From contig DHPI01000002.1 in NCBI GenBank assembly GCA_002407865.1, positions 1-8,464 of the forward strand: DNA of 8,464 nucleotides. The letters run 5' to 3'. The notes below the pieces were generated by a model that made no database searches, was not told the origin of the DNA, and was given only the letters and a program-made list of their open reading frames with translations. Source of the DNA: Spirochaetia bacterium UBA5368 (GTDB taxonomy: Bacteria; Spirochaetota; UBA4802; UBA5368). A program made the translations under genes and the position numbers. Positions 1-6,038 of this stretch are shown here, piece after piece (the stretch's first letter is position 1; each line of letters opens with the position of its first letter).

Positions 1-223
1 GTCGTATGCCAGAGCAGTGCCGTAGGCATAGAGAGTCGAAGATACCCCCTTTTATTTCCTTTTAATTATATGTCAATGAAATTTTATATTAATTTATTAT
101 CACAAATATATATATACAAAATATTTTCTTTACAAAACATTTTTCAACAGTATGTATTGATTCTTCGCCGTCAGCAGCCTATATTGATATGTGCGGAAAA
201 TTATAGCAACCGGATTATGCATC
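1..223. other. AT-rich leader region without a convincing gene
   Basis: This stretch before the methyltransferase gene holds no open frame that I can tie to a protein family. Bases 60-150 are strongly AT-rich, with runs of TA repeats near 107-117, which suits a promoter region. A weak promoter candidate for the downstream plus-strand gene is TTTACA at 129-134 and TATGTA at 151-156 with a 16-base spacer; the -10 is poor. Bases 5-10 (TATGCC) and 25-30 (GGCATA) form a short inverted repeat of unclear meaning. The first 45 bases are richer in GC and could be the edge of a neighbouring gene, but no frame there can be identified. Confidence 0.4.
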
Positions 224-916
224 ATGCCCAAACCGCCTCTCAGAATACAAACGACAACGCTGTGGGAGTACCCATCTCAAAACTACGGCCCCGGAAAACA
301 GGGCGACCAGAATTACGCCGGCGCCACACCATCGTACATCATCTGGAACCTCCTGATGCGTTACACGGTGAAAAAGCATCTTATTGTCGACCCCATGTGC
401 GGCAGCGGAACAACAATTGACGTATGCAAAGACACGGGGCGGCGCTTTCTCGGATACGATATCAATCCAAGCAGGAGCGATATTTTCAGGGCGGATGCGC
501 GAAAGCTCCCCCTTGAAGATGCGAAAGCGGATTTCGTGTTTGTCGATCCCCCATATGGCGACAATATAGAGTATTCCGGCGAAAAAAACTGCATTGGAAG
601 AATCAACGCCGCCGATCCAAATTATTTCAACGCGATGCGGGACGTGATACGCGAACTGCATCGCATACTCAGGCCGGGAAGGTTTATGGGGCTGTACGTG
701 TGCGATTATTACCATACAAAGAAGGGGTTTGTTCCGATAGGCTTCAACCTGTTTCAAATACTATCCGATTATTTCACACCGGTCGATATAATCGCTGTTG
801 TACGCCACAACAAGACGCTTAAAATGGGAAATTACCATAAGGCCGCCGAAGAAGAAAACTTCTTTCTCAGGGGATTCAACTATTGTTTCATTATGAAAAA
901 GGAAAAAACGAGGTAA
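224..916 (+). CDS. DNA methyltransferase-like protein (DPPY type, compact, 230 aa)
   Basis: A predicted S-adenosylmethionine-dependent methyltransferase of the amino (N4-cytosine or N6-adenine) type. The SAM-binding motif I is VDPMCGSGTT at about residues 55-64, followed by GYDINPSR (about 77-84), and the catalytic motif IV is DPPY at 108-111. Motif I precedes motif IV with little in between. The tail carries AVVRHNK, NFFLRGFNY and other ordered segments. At 230 residues there is no room for a classic target-recognition domain and no restriction gene lies beside it, so the substrate is open: DNA, or possibly RNA. ATG at 224 is chosen because a GGA lies nine bases upstream; an in-frame GTG at 191 would add 11 residues of unlikely sequence and has no ribosome-binding site. 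It converges on the AI-2E gene and is not part of the large operon. Family is fairly sure, specificity unknown. Confidence 0.85.
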   Translation: MPKPPLRIQTTTLWEYPSQNYGPGKQGDQNYAGATPSYIIWNLLMRYTVKKHLIVDPMCGSGTTIDVCKDTGRRFLGYDINPSRSDIFRADARKLPLEDAKADFVFVDPPYGDNIEYSGEKNCIGRINAADPNYFNAMRDVIRELHRILRPGRFMGLYVCDYYHTKKGFVPIGFNLFQILSDYFTPVDIIAVVRHNKTLKMGNYHKAAEEENFFLRGFNYCFIMKKEKTR

Positions 917-923
917 TCCTCAT
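903..923 (-). terminator. Possible weak intrinsic terminator of the minus-strand genes
   Basis: Read on the minus strand, GAGG-ATTA-CCTC forms a short hairpin, extendable by one U-G and one A-U pair, followed directly by six T residues (bases 903-908). It overlaps the stop codons of both convergent genes. The stem is short, so termination efficiency is doubtful. The plus strand lacks a T-run on the other side, so it would work only for the AI-2E transcript. Confidence 0.4.
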
Positions 924-2059
924 CATTCGAGAGGCGCGTCTTCGGGCGCGTCCCCTTCAGCGCACGGCCCGCCCGCAACGTTTTTCAATTCATATTCCTC
1001 AAGCACCTTGTAAATTTGCCACAGCGAATAAAACAGCGTGAGAAGTATCGGGCCGATGATGACGCCGGCAAGACCGAACGACTGGATACCGCCTAACAGC
1101 AGAAAGAAAAAGACGAGGGGATGAAACCGCAGCCTGTCGCCAAATACCACGGGCTTGAGAATGTTTTCGATCGCGAAATAGAGCACCATGCACCATGCGC
1201 CAAGGAAAATGCCGAAGGCATACTCCTTCGTTACAAGCAGGTACACAACGGCGGGCAGCCAGACGATCGACGTACCGACAACGGGAATCAGCGAAAAAAT
1301 CGCGGCGATGCTTCCCCACATGAGCGCCGCGGGCACTCCCGCGATATAAAATCCAATCCCGACACACAATCCCTGCAGCATCATAATAAGAAGATTGCCC
1401 GATATCACAACCTTTATTACTTCATTCAGCCTGTTGATTATATCCTTTTGCATTTCAATCGGGAATGGCAGCGCCTTATAGAGCGCGTCGGTAAACTTGG
1501 TACCCTCGATAAAAAAGAAAAACAGGATCAGCAGCATGAAGAAAAAATTCACGACAAGCCTGAAAGAAAATGTCAGCACGTTGGTCAGGCGGGAAAACAA
1601 CGACATCGACACCTTCTGCATCATTTCAGAAAGCTTCGCGATGACTTCTCCCTCGGTGATGTTAAAATAATAATATATATATTTCATCACCCTGCTTCGA
1701 TGGAAGAAATCGCTGAAAATGTCCGGATTGAATTGCTTTTCTATATACTGATAGAATTCATAGCTCTGGTTGCCAATTGCGAATAACAGGAGAAAAAGCG
1801 GCACAAGCACTATGCCGACAAATGAAATTATCAGCAGCGATGAGCTGATCGCCCGTTTTTTTACATACGCAAGCAGCCAGTCGTTAACCGGCTTCAACAC
1901 AATGTAAAATATCAGGGCAAACAGAAACGGCCAGAAATAGTTTCTGAACACATACGCGATCGCGAAGGTGACGAGCGAAAACAGAATAAGAAACAGCGCC
2001 TTTAATTTCTTATTCTGCTGCAACCATCCATATTGATTTAGATTTTCTTTTTCTGTCAT
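923..2059 (-). CDS. AI-2E family transporter / PerM-like membrane protein
   Basis: A polytopic inner-membrane protein of the AI-2E transporter (UPF0118/PerM) family, 378 residues in this reading. Hydrophobic segments lie near residues 20-57 (two), 73-95 and 167-187, with a cluster from about 220 to 350, leaving a soluble stretch near 96-160 as is typical. The family signature is visible: SLIPVVGTSIVWLPA near 256-270, then ENILKPVVFGDRLRFHPL and the glycine-rich GGIQSFGLAGVIIGP near 323-337. Members export autoinducer-2 or act as ion antiporters; the substrate here cannot be told. The start at 2059 (MTEKENLNQYGW) is preferred over ATG at 2095, because the longer form would begin inside a perfect inverted repeat and adds twelve residues that look non-coding. 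Neither start has a clear Shine-Dalgarno. The acidic tail ends in a DAPEDAP repeat. Last gene of the minus-strand run. Confidence 0.92.
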   Translation of the reverse strand: MTEKENLNQYGWLQQNKKLKALFLILFSLVTFAIAYVFRNYFWPFLFALIFYIVLKPVNDWLLAYVKKRAISSSLLIISFVGIVLVPLFLLLFAIGNQSYEFYQYIEKQFNPDIFSDFFHRSRVMKYIYYYFNITEGEVIAKLSEMMQKVSMSLFSRLTNVLTFSFRLVVNFFFMLLILFFFFIEGTKFTDALYKALPFPIEMQKDIINRLNEVIKVVISGNLLIMMLQGLCVGIGFYIAGVPAALMWGSIAAIFSLIPVVGTSIVWLPAVVYLLVTKEYAFGIFLGAWCMVLYFAIENILKPVVFGDRLRFHPLVFFFLLLGGIQSFGLAGVIIGPILLTLFYSLWQIYKVLEEYELKNVAGGPCAEGDAPEDAPLE

Positions 2060-2071
2060 AGATGTAAACCG

Positions 2072-2103
2072 CGATCGGCATGGGGAAATCCCCATGCCGA
2101 TCG
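2072..2103. repeat. Perfect 15-base inverted repeat (hairpin)
   Basis: The arms at 2072-2086 and 2089-2103 are exact reverse complements, separated by two bases; as RNA this is a 14-pair stem with an AAAU or AUUU tetraloop. It fills most of the 58-base gap between the FlgM-like stop and the chosen AI-2E start. Neither strand has a T-run after the stem, so it is not a standard intrinsic terminator. It may stabilise or process the mRNA, or be a dispersed palindromic repeat. Confidence 0.9.
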
Positions 2104-2117
2104 GAAAATCAACTTCA

Positions 2118-2282
2118 TCACTTCGTTAAATAGTGAGATAAATCAGTCGCTATTTTTTTGATAGCATGGTCCAAATATGCTTCATCGGAGATCCTTTTGC
2201 GATACTCCTCGATCCTCTTCGGATCTCCGCGGATCTTACCCTGCTTTATCTCACGCTCCTCCTTGTTCATGAGACGTTTCAT
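2118..2282 (-). CDS. Short FlgM-like protein (anti-sigma-28 C-terminal half), 54 aa
   Basis: A 54-residue protein that I relate to the C-terminal part of flagellar anti-sigma factor FlgM. The segment RIEEYRKRISDEAYLDHA at residues 23-40, followed by a short amphipathic helix, fits the spirochaete FlgM ending, in which an arginine-isoleucine helix start, an aspartate, then tyrosine-leucine and a final helix are conserved. The usual FlgM N-terminal half (about 40 residues) is missing, though that half is the unstructured part and the C-terminal half binds FliA. The start at 2282 is supported by GAGGTG five bases upstream of ATG. An in-frame extension to 2597 exists but overlaps yraN and shows no FlgM-like sequence. 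It has a 142-base gap before it, so it may have its own expression. The family call is by eye from a short protein and could be chance. Confidence 0.6.
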   Translation of the reverse strand: MKRLMNKEEREIKQGKIRGDPKRIEEYRKRISDEAYLDHAIKKIATDLSHYLTK

Positions 2283-2287
2283 ATATG

Positions 2288-2293
2288 CACCTC
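2288..2293 (-). promoter_or_regulatory. Shine-Dalgarno deciding the FlgM-like start
   Basis: GAGGTG on the minus strand, five bases before the ATG at 2282. It is one of the clearest ribosome-binding sites in the window and is the main reason for treating the 54-residue frame as a real gene and rejecting the longer reading through yraN. Confidence 0.75.
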
Positions 2294-2300
2294 GTAATAA

Positions 2301-2339
2301 AAGGTCACCTGTTCCTCCATGAACAGGACGCGCGACCTT
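2301..2339 (-). other. Nested hairpin in the yraN to FlgM-like gap
   Basis: An inner 7-pair stem (CCTGTTC/GAACAGG, 2308-2327, six-base loop) sits inside an outer 6-pair stem (AAGGTC/GACCTT, 2301-2306 with 2334-2339), with a lopsided internal loop of six bases against one. On the minus strand the outer stem runs into TTTTATTA and then the ribosome-binding site of the FlgM-like gene. This could be a weak terminator or attenuator between yraN and that gene, or a structure affecting its translation. The U-tract is short and interrupted. Confidence 0.5.
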
Positions 2340-2424
2340 ACTTAATACATCGGAACCGGCCCTTTTTTCATTAACAAATTTCAGCAAAAAATGCTCTCTG
2401 AATCGCGTTGGTTCAACGGAAAAT

Positions 2425-2781
2425 TCAGCGGATTGCGTCTTCAATCCACTGAATCTCGCCGTTTTCATAGGCAATAACATCGAATCTGCATGTAATGTCG
2501 CGCGAATTAAGCTCTGGATGGCATGCAAGGTACTGTGCGGCAATATATCGCAGCGTCTTTCTCTTACGCTGCGTAACAGCATACAGCGCGCCGCCATAAC
2601 GCTTGGAATTTCTGCTCTTCACCTCAACGAAAAGAAGCAGCGATTCCCGCCGTGCTATAATGTCCATTTCGCCTATCCTGCCGCAGCGATAGTTGCGATT
2701 GAGGATGGCAAATCCCTTACTTTCAAGGAACTCCGCGGCGCGGCCCTCCCCATTCCTTCCGAAGGCATACCGGTTTTCCAT
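2425..2781 (-). CDS. yraN: YraN/UPF0102 family endonuclease-like protein
   Basis: A small soluble protein of the UPF0102 (YraN) family, which has a Holliday-resolvase-like PD-(D/E)XK nuclease fold; its cellular role is not settled. The early GRNGEGRAAEFLESKGF stretch (residues 8-24) and GEMDII are typical. The nuclease residues are visible as D40 in GEMD and E53 and K55 in FVEVKSR, so the site looks intact. At 118 residues it matches the family length. The ATG at 2781 is chosen because it starts the recognisable domain and lies 19 bases after the HD-GYP stop; starts at 2811 and 2841 would overlap that gene. None has a strong ribosome-binding site, so it may depend on reinitiation after HD-GYP. 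Last gene of the tightly packed operon. Family identity is firm. Confidence 0.93.
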   Translation of the reverse strand: MENRYAFGRNGEGRAAEFLESKGFAILNRNYRCGRIGEMDIIARRESLLLFVEVKSRNSKRYGGALYAVTQRKRKTLRYIAAQYLACHPELNSRDITCRFDVIAYENGEIQWIEDAIR

Positions 2782-2800
2782 GGCCGAAGCGATATCCCGC

Positions 2801-3988
2801 TCAGAGCACATCGAGAAGATTGACGCCGGCCTCTTTTTCATCGAGCACGCGAGACACGTAGAGCGCGGTTTCTTCGAGGAGATTAAGAATAATAAGATCG
2901 TTCAAGCGTTTATGTTCGTTATCGAAAATCAGTTTTATTATCGGCCGCAGCGGTTTTTTCGGCACGGAGCCGATCACGAGGCCGATACTGCTGTCGTTAA
3001 GCTCGACAATCGATCCTATCGGATACACGGACATTCTCGACAGGAATACCCTGAGTATCACGGGATCGAATTTGTTTACGCCGGAGGAAAGCAGATTCTT
3101 CATCGCATGATAGAAGGATTGCTTCTGCCTGTAGCTTCTGTTCGATATCTGGGCTTCGTACGAATCGGCAATTGACGCAATCCGCGCATACTCGTCGATC
3201 TGGCCGCCATTCATCCCGCGGGGGTACCCTTTGCCATCGTATTGCTCGTGATGCTGAAGGCTTACGAGGGCGCTCCGCTCCTTCACCTTGCCAAGCTGTT
3301 TAATAAGCTTGTAGCCATGCAGCGGATGGGTCTTTATAAGATTCATCTCGTGATCGCTCAAATTCGACTGCTTGTAGGCGATATATGCGGGCATTTTTAC
3401 CATCCCCGCATCGATAAGAACAGTCCCCATGCCAAGCTCTTTTAATTTGTCCGGCGTATACTTGAGCGCCATGCCGATCAGTATCGCGTAAAAGGTGACG
3501 TTAACAGAATGCACCACAAAATAATTGCGTCCCTCCTCCAGGCCGTAGAGGAACAGGAATATATTGCCATCCTGCTCCATTAGACTGATAATATTCTTCA
3601 CGACCGCCTCGAGCGAGTCAAGAGTGAACATTTCGTCCGATTTCACGGCAGCGTACACATCCCCGACCACACGGCACGCATCGCGGTGCACATCAATAAG
3701 GTTTTTGCGTTTCAGCAGAAGATTGCTGTAATCATCCAGTATTTTTTTCGCGTCAAGGGCTGTGGAAGAATCGATCCGCGCCATCAACCGCATATCGCTT
3801 TCGCGGGACACAAGATTGCCTGCGGTCTCTATCGCGGCAATTCCCCATTTCATGAGGCGCTTGATGTCCGCCTCTTTTATGGTGACGTTTGCGCCGACCA
3901 GCATGTTGCTCGAATCAATGTACACCGGTTTATCAAACCGCATACCCGGCCGGAGCTCTTCCACTGGAATTTTTCTCATAACCGGCAT
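2801..3988 (-). CDS. HD-GYP domain protein with a degenerate HD motif
   Basis: A 395-residue cytoplasmic protein related to HD-GYP cyclic-di-GMP phosphodiesterases. An N-terminal domain of the type often fused to HD-GYP (KIPVEELRPGMRFDKPVY) covers about residues 1-60. The HD-GYP core runs from about 155 to 315: HSVNV (H160), THPLHG (H221), HHEQYDGKGYP (246-256) and SIADSYEA (D275). A C-terminal barrel-like stretch starts at YPIGSIVELND (about 322). The canonical HDxGK motif reads IDAGM at 192-196: the metal-binding histidine is isoleucine, encoded ATC. Other ligands look kept and the GYP signature is complete, so it may bind the nucleotide or a partner without normal catalysis, or be a weak enzyme. 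No membrane segments or receiver domain. The start lies three bases past the FlhB-like stop. Spirochaetes use c-di-GMP in motility, which fits its flagellar-type neighbours. Confidence 0.93.
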   Translation of the reverse strand: MPVMRKIPVEELRPGMRFDKPVYIDSSNMLVGANVTIKEADIKRLMKWGIAAIETAGNLVSRESDMRLMARIDSSTALDAKKILDDYSNLLLKRKNLIDVHRDACRVVGDVYAAVKSDEMFTLDSLEAVVKNIISLMEQDGNIFLFLYGLEEGRNYFVVHSVNVTFYAILIGMALKYTPDKLKELGMGTVLIDAGMVKMPAYIAYKQSNLSDHEMNLIKTHPLHGYKLIKQLGKVKERSALVSLQHHEQYDGKGYPRGMNGGQIDEYARIASIADSYEAQISNRSYRQKQSFYHAMKNLLSSGVNKFDPVILRVFLSRMSVYPIGSIVELNDSSIGLVIGSVPKKPLRPIIKLIFDNEHKRLNDLIILNLLEETALYVSRVLDEKEAGVNLLDVL

Positions 3989-3991
3989 ATT

Positions 3992-4279
3992 TTAATTTTC
4001 CGTTTCCTGCATCTTTGTTTTAAACCGGGCATTCACGCGATAGCAATACGCCAGCACTTCGGCAACCGCCGCGTAGAGCTCAGCCCCTATTTCTCCGCGC
4101 GCCGGAACATGTATCAACACTTCCGCAAGATCGGCATCCCTGTAAATGGGGATATCGCGTGATTCCGCAATTTGCAATAGTTTTTCAACAAGCGCGCCAC
4201 GGGCTTTCGCAATCACCGCCGGCGCATTCGCCCTCCTGGAATACTCAAGGGCCACCGCTTTTCGTCTGTCGTCTCTCAC
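3992..4279 (-). CDS. FlhB cytoplasmic-domain protein (YlqH/FlhX-like)
   Basis: A 95-residue soluble protein matching only the C-terminal cytoplasmic domain of FlhB, the flagellar type III export switch. Visible family features are KAVALEY (7-13), APAVIAKARGALVEKLLQIA (19-38), DIPIYRDADLAEVL (42-55) and the closing GEIGAELYAAVAEVLAY (62-78). The four transmembrane helices of full FlhB are absent. The NPTH autocleavage motif is missing too: the protein begins just after that point, so it resembles the FlhB fragment left by autocleavage. Bacillus YlqH and the FlhX proteins of other bacteria have this form. The GTG start overlaps the upstream stop in GTGA, suggesting translational coupling to the FliK-like gene. 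It may substitute for or compete with the FlhB C-terminal fragment in export gating; that is inference. Confidence 0.9.
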   Translation of the reverse strand: MRDDRRKAVALEYSRRANAPAVIAKARGALVEKLLQIAESRDIPIYRDADLAEVLIHVPARGEIGAELYAAVAEVLAYCYRVNARFKTKMQETEN

Positions 4280-5370
4280 GCCTTTATATCTATCTCACTA
4301 TGTAGCTTTAAGAATGAAATAATTTCAATGATATTTTCTGCGGCATGCGCATTTATTAATACATTGATGTTGCATTTTTTACCTGTCATATCATTCACAC
4401 TTTTCCCGAGCTCCCTGATACGCCCGTAAAGCGCCTGTCTGGCCGGCTCGTTTTCACAAAAAATGGAGATATTCAACAATGACGGAAAATCTTTGATAAG
4501 AATATCAATCAGCCCAAGATTTGACAACCGCAGAGACAGCACATGCGCATCCTTTTGCGCGATAATACGCACCGCTTCACCGCCATCGCTGCCGCAGGGA
4601 ATTTCCAGCATCCGGAATTCACCGCCCGCACTCCCTGCGTAATCCATAAGGGCGGCATACAGCAATCGAATACGATCGGCGGCATCATCCTCATCCTCAA
4701 AAACAAACTCATCCATTGCATGAAGCACATCATCGATACACTCCCGCCCGAGTGAATGCTTTTCCGCGTCACGCAGGATGCGAAAAAAATCGTGCCAGTC
4801 GGTTTCGCCCAGCGCGGACATTATTGCCATAGCGTAACCCGGATTAATACCGGCTGAAAACGTAAAAATGTAAGAAAAAAACATGATGTGTTCTTTTTTC
4901 ATGGAAGAATGCCGCATTTTTTTCAATACGTCGCCCAGTATGGATTCCCGCAGTCCGTAAAGGCCGCCCCTCATTGCCAGCAGCTCCAAGTTAAGCGAAA
5001 ATATCCCGTGAATATTTTTCATGCTCACGCCGCCGAGGTTGAGCCCCGCAATCTGCTCGCCGGTGAACACGGTATAGCCGGAAATTTTTTCATGCAGGGT
5101 GCGCGCCGTATCGGGTGCCGACAGCCTGAAATACAGCACATCACCCTTTCTGCCTTCAAGCACAAGACTCAGACTGCCCGAGGAGGGCGCGCCTGCCGGA
5201 AACTCCGCAAAAAATTTTTTCCCCGCCACCTCAAGCAGCGCCCTGTTCTTACCCGACCGCTCAACAACGCGCGCGGTGATTTCCGCACCGACCCTGGTGT
5301 TTTTCAGCACATCGCTTGTTTTTTTTCCGCCAAGCAGTGTAACGAATCTTTGTGTATCAATCTTCATCAT
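4276..5370 (-). CDS. FliK/YlqG-like protein (flagellar hook-length control-related)
   Basis: A 364-residue soluble protein without signal peptide or membrane segment. Residues 26-85 (RVGAEITARVVERSGKNRAL, then VAGKKFFAEFP) resemble the small beta-rich domain found at the front of many FliK-like proteins. Residues 277-340, beginning VLSLRLSNLGLIDILI and containing ENEPARQALYGRIRELGK, fit the FliK C-terminal domain pattern of a hydrophobic strand, NLG, a second strand, then a long helix. The middle, about 100-250, is not recognised and includes an acidic run EDEDDAAD near 225-232. FliK senses hook length and contacts the FlhB cytoplasmic domain; the next gene encodes just such a domain. Bacillus ylqG occupies the same place between rnhB and ylqH. 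An AGG seven bases upstream supports ATG at 5370; a second ATG follows at 5367. It overlaps rnhB by 14 bases. The call rests on pattern and gene order. Confidence 0.7.
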   Translation of the reverse strand: MMKIDTQRFVTLLGGKKTSDVLKNTRVGAEITARVVERSGKNRALLEVAGKKFFAEFPAGAPSSGSLSLVLEGRKGDVLYFRLSAPDTARTLHEKISGYTVFTGEQIAGLNLGGVSMKNIHGIFSLNLELLAMRGGLYGLRESILGDVLKKMRHSSMKKEHIMFFSYIFTFSAGINPGYAMAIMSALGETDWHDFFRILRDAEKHSLGRECIDDVLHAMDEFVFEDEDDAADRIRLLYAALMDYAGSAGGEFRMLEIPCGSDGGEAVRIIAQKDAHVLSLRLSNLGLIDILIKDFPSLLNISIFCENEPARQALYGRIRELGKSVNDMTGKKCNINVLINAHAAENIIEIISFLKLHSEIDIKA

Positions 5371-6034
5371 TGAACAACCTGCACTGGCGCTCCATGCCCT
5401 TTACAGGCGCGAAGCTTCTCCGGTGGATGGGGCATGGACCCTGCCGCACTATCGCATTCCGATGCTCCGCTGTACCGTACCCCTTGTTCTTTTTAAAATT
5501 ATATGCGGGATACCGCGCGTCAAACCGTTCAAGTATCTCGTCCCTCCTCACCTTCGCCGCAATCGATGCTGAGGCGATTGTAAGAGAAAGGCCGTCGCCG
5601 CCCACAACGGGTATACACGGGATGCCGACAGAAAACGAAAAATTTCCATCCATAATCAGCACATCTGGGGGCGGCGACATGCAATGCAGCAGCTTTCGGA
5701 GCGCATATTCAGTCGCGCCGTTTATATTATACCGGTCGATTATGCGATGCAACACCATGGTCGTTGCCACGAATTCCGCATGCTGACGTACGATCTCGAG
5801 AGCATCGCAACGCCTGTGCGGTGAAAGTTGCTTGGAATCGTTTACATACAGGAGTGCCTCGGGCAGCGCATCTATAACGGTTGGATTGTATACGACAACG
5901 CCAACGCTGAGCGGGCCGGCCAGGGCTCCCCTGCCCGCCTCGTCGACACCGGCGATGCGGACATAACCCTGGCCCAGAAGCTCGCGCTCAATGGCAAATG
6001 ACGGGTGTGTACGTGAGGACGCGCGTTTCAGCAA
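5357..6034 (-). CDS. rnhB: Ribonuclease HII
   Basis: RNase HII cleaves the RNA strand of RNA-DNA hybrids and starts removal of single ribonucleotides from genomic DNA. The fold is plain: AGVDEAGRGALAGPL near 28-42 with catalytic D31 and E32, NDSKQLS (65-71), IMDGNF with D129, GGDGLSLTIASASIAAKV with D147, and the late KKNKGYGT and HRRSF segments. All four expected acidic metal ligands are present. At 225 residues the length is usual, with a short N-terminal lead of about 24 residues. The start is TTG at 6034, four bases after rplS; no ATG or GTG lies in frame before the first catalytic residue, and the AGG upstream is too close to be a good ribosome-binding site, so translation may depend on coupling. 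The last 14 bases overlap the next gene. Confidence 0.96.
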   Translation of the reverse strand: MLKRASSRTHPSFAIERELLGQGYVRIAGVDEAGRGALAGPLSVGVVVYNPTVIDALPEALLYVNDSKQLSPHRRCDALEIVRQHAEFVATTMVLHRIIDRYNINGATEYALRKLLHCMSPPPDVLIMDGNFSFSVGIPCIPVVGGDGLSLTIASASIAAKVRRDEILERFDARYPAYNFKKNKGYGTAEHRNAIVRQGPCPIHRRSFAPVKGMERQCRLFNDED

Positions 6035-6038
6035 CAGC

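Noticed and set aside
1..45. Short minus-strand frame at the left edge reading VSSTLYAYGTALAYD
   Set aside because: It looks protein-like but has a stop just upstream and no start codon in that frame, and it is too short to judge.
215..757. 180-residue minus-strand open frame opposite the methyltransferase
   Set aside because: Antisense shadow: the plus-strand frame has clear methyltransferase motifs and the minus frame matches nothing I recognise.
932..951. GGCGCGTC repeated twice near the AI-2E stop
   Set aside because: A direct repeat explained by the coding of the DAPEDAP tail, not a hairpin or element.
1121..1786. 221-residue plus-strand open frame opposite the AI-2E gene
   Set aside because: Rich in His, Gln and Arg, as expected from the complement of a membrane-protein gene; the minus frame is the real one.
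2060..2095. N-terminal extension of the AI-2E protein starting at ATG 2095
   Set aside because: It would begin inside the inverted repeat and has no ribosome-binding site; the twelve added residues resemble no AI-2E protein start.
2072..2103. Inverted repeat as an intrinsic terminator
   Set aside because: Neither strand shows a T-run after the stem, so it is reported as a repeat.
2283..2597. Longer reading of the FlgM-like frame (159 residues)
   Set aside because: It overlaps the well-supported yraN gene for over 170 bases, and the added residues show no FlgM N-terminal pattern; a good ribosome-binding site supports the internal ATG.
4888..5572. Overlapping plus-strand open frames opposite the FliK-like gene and rnhB
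   Set aside because: No family resemblance and no ribosome-binding site; the minus-strand frames carry conserved motifs and operon spacing.
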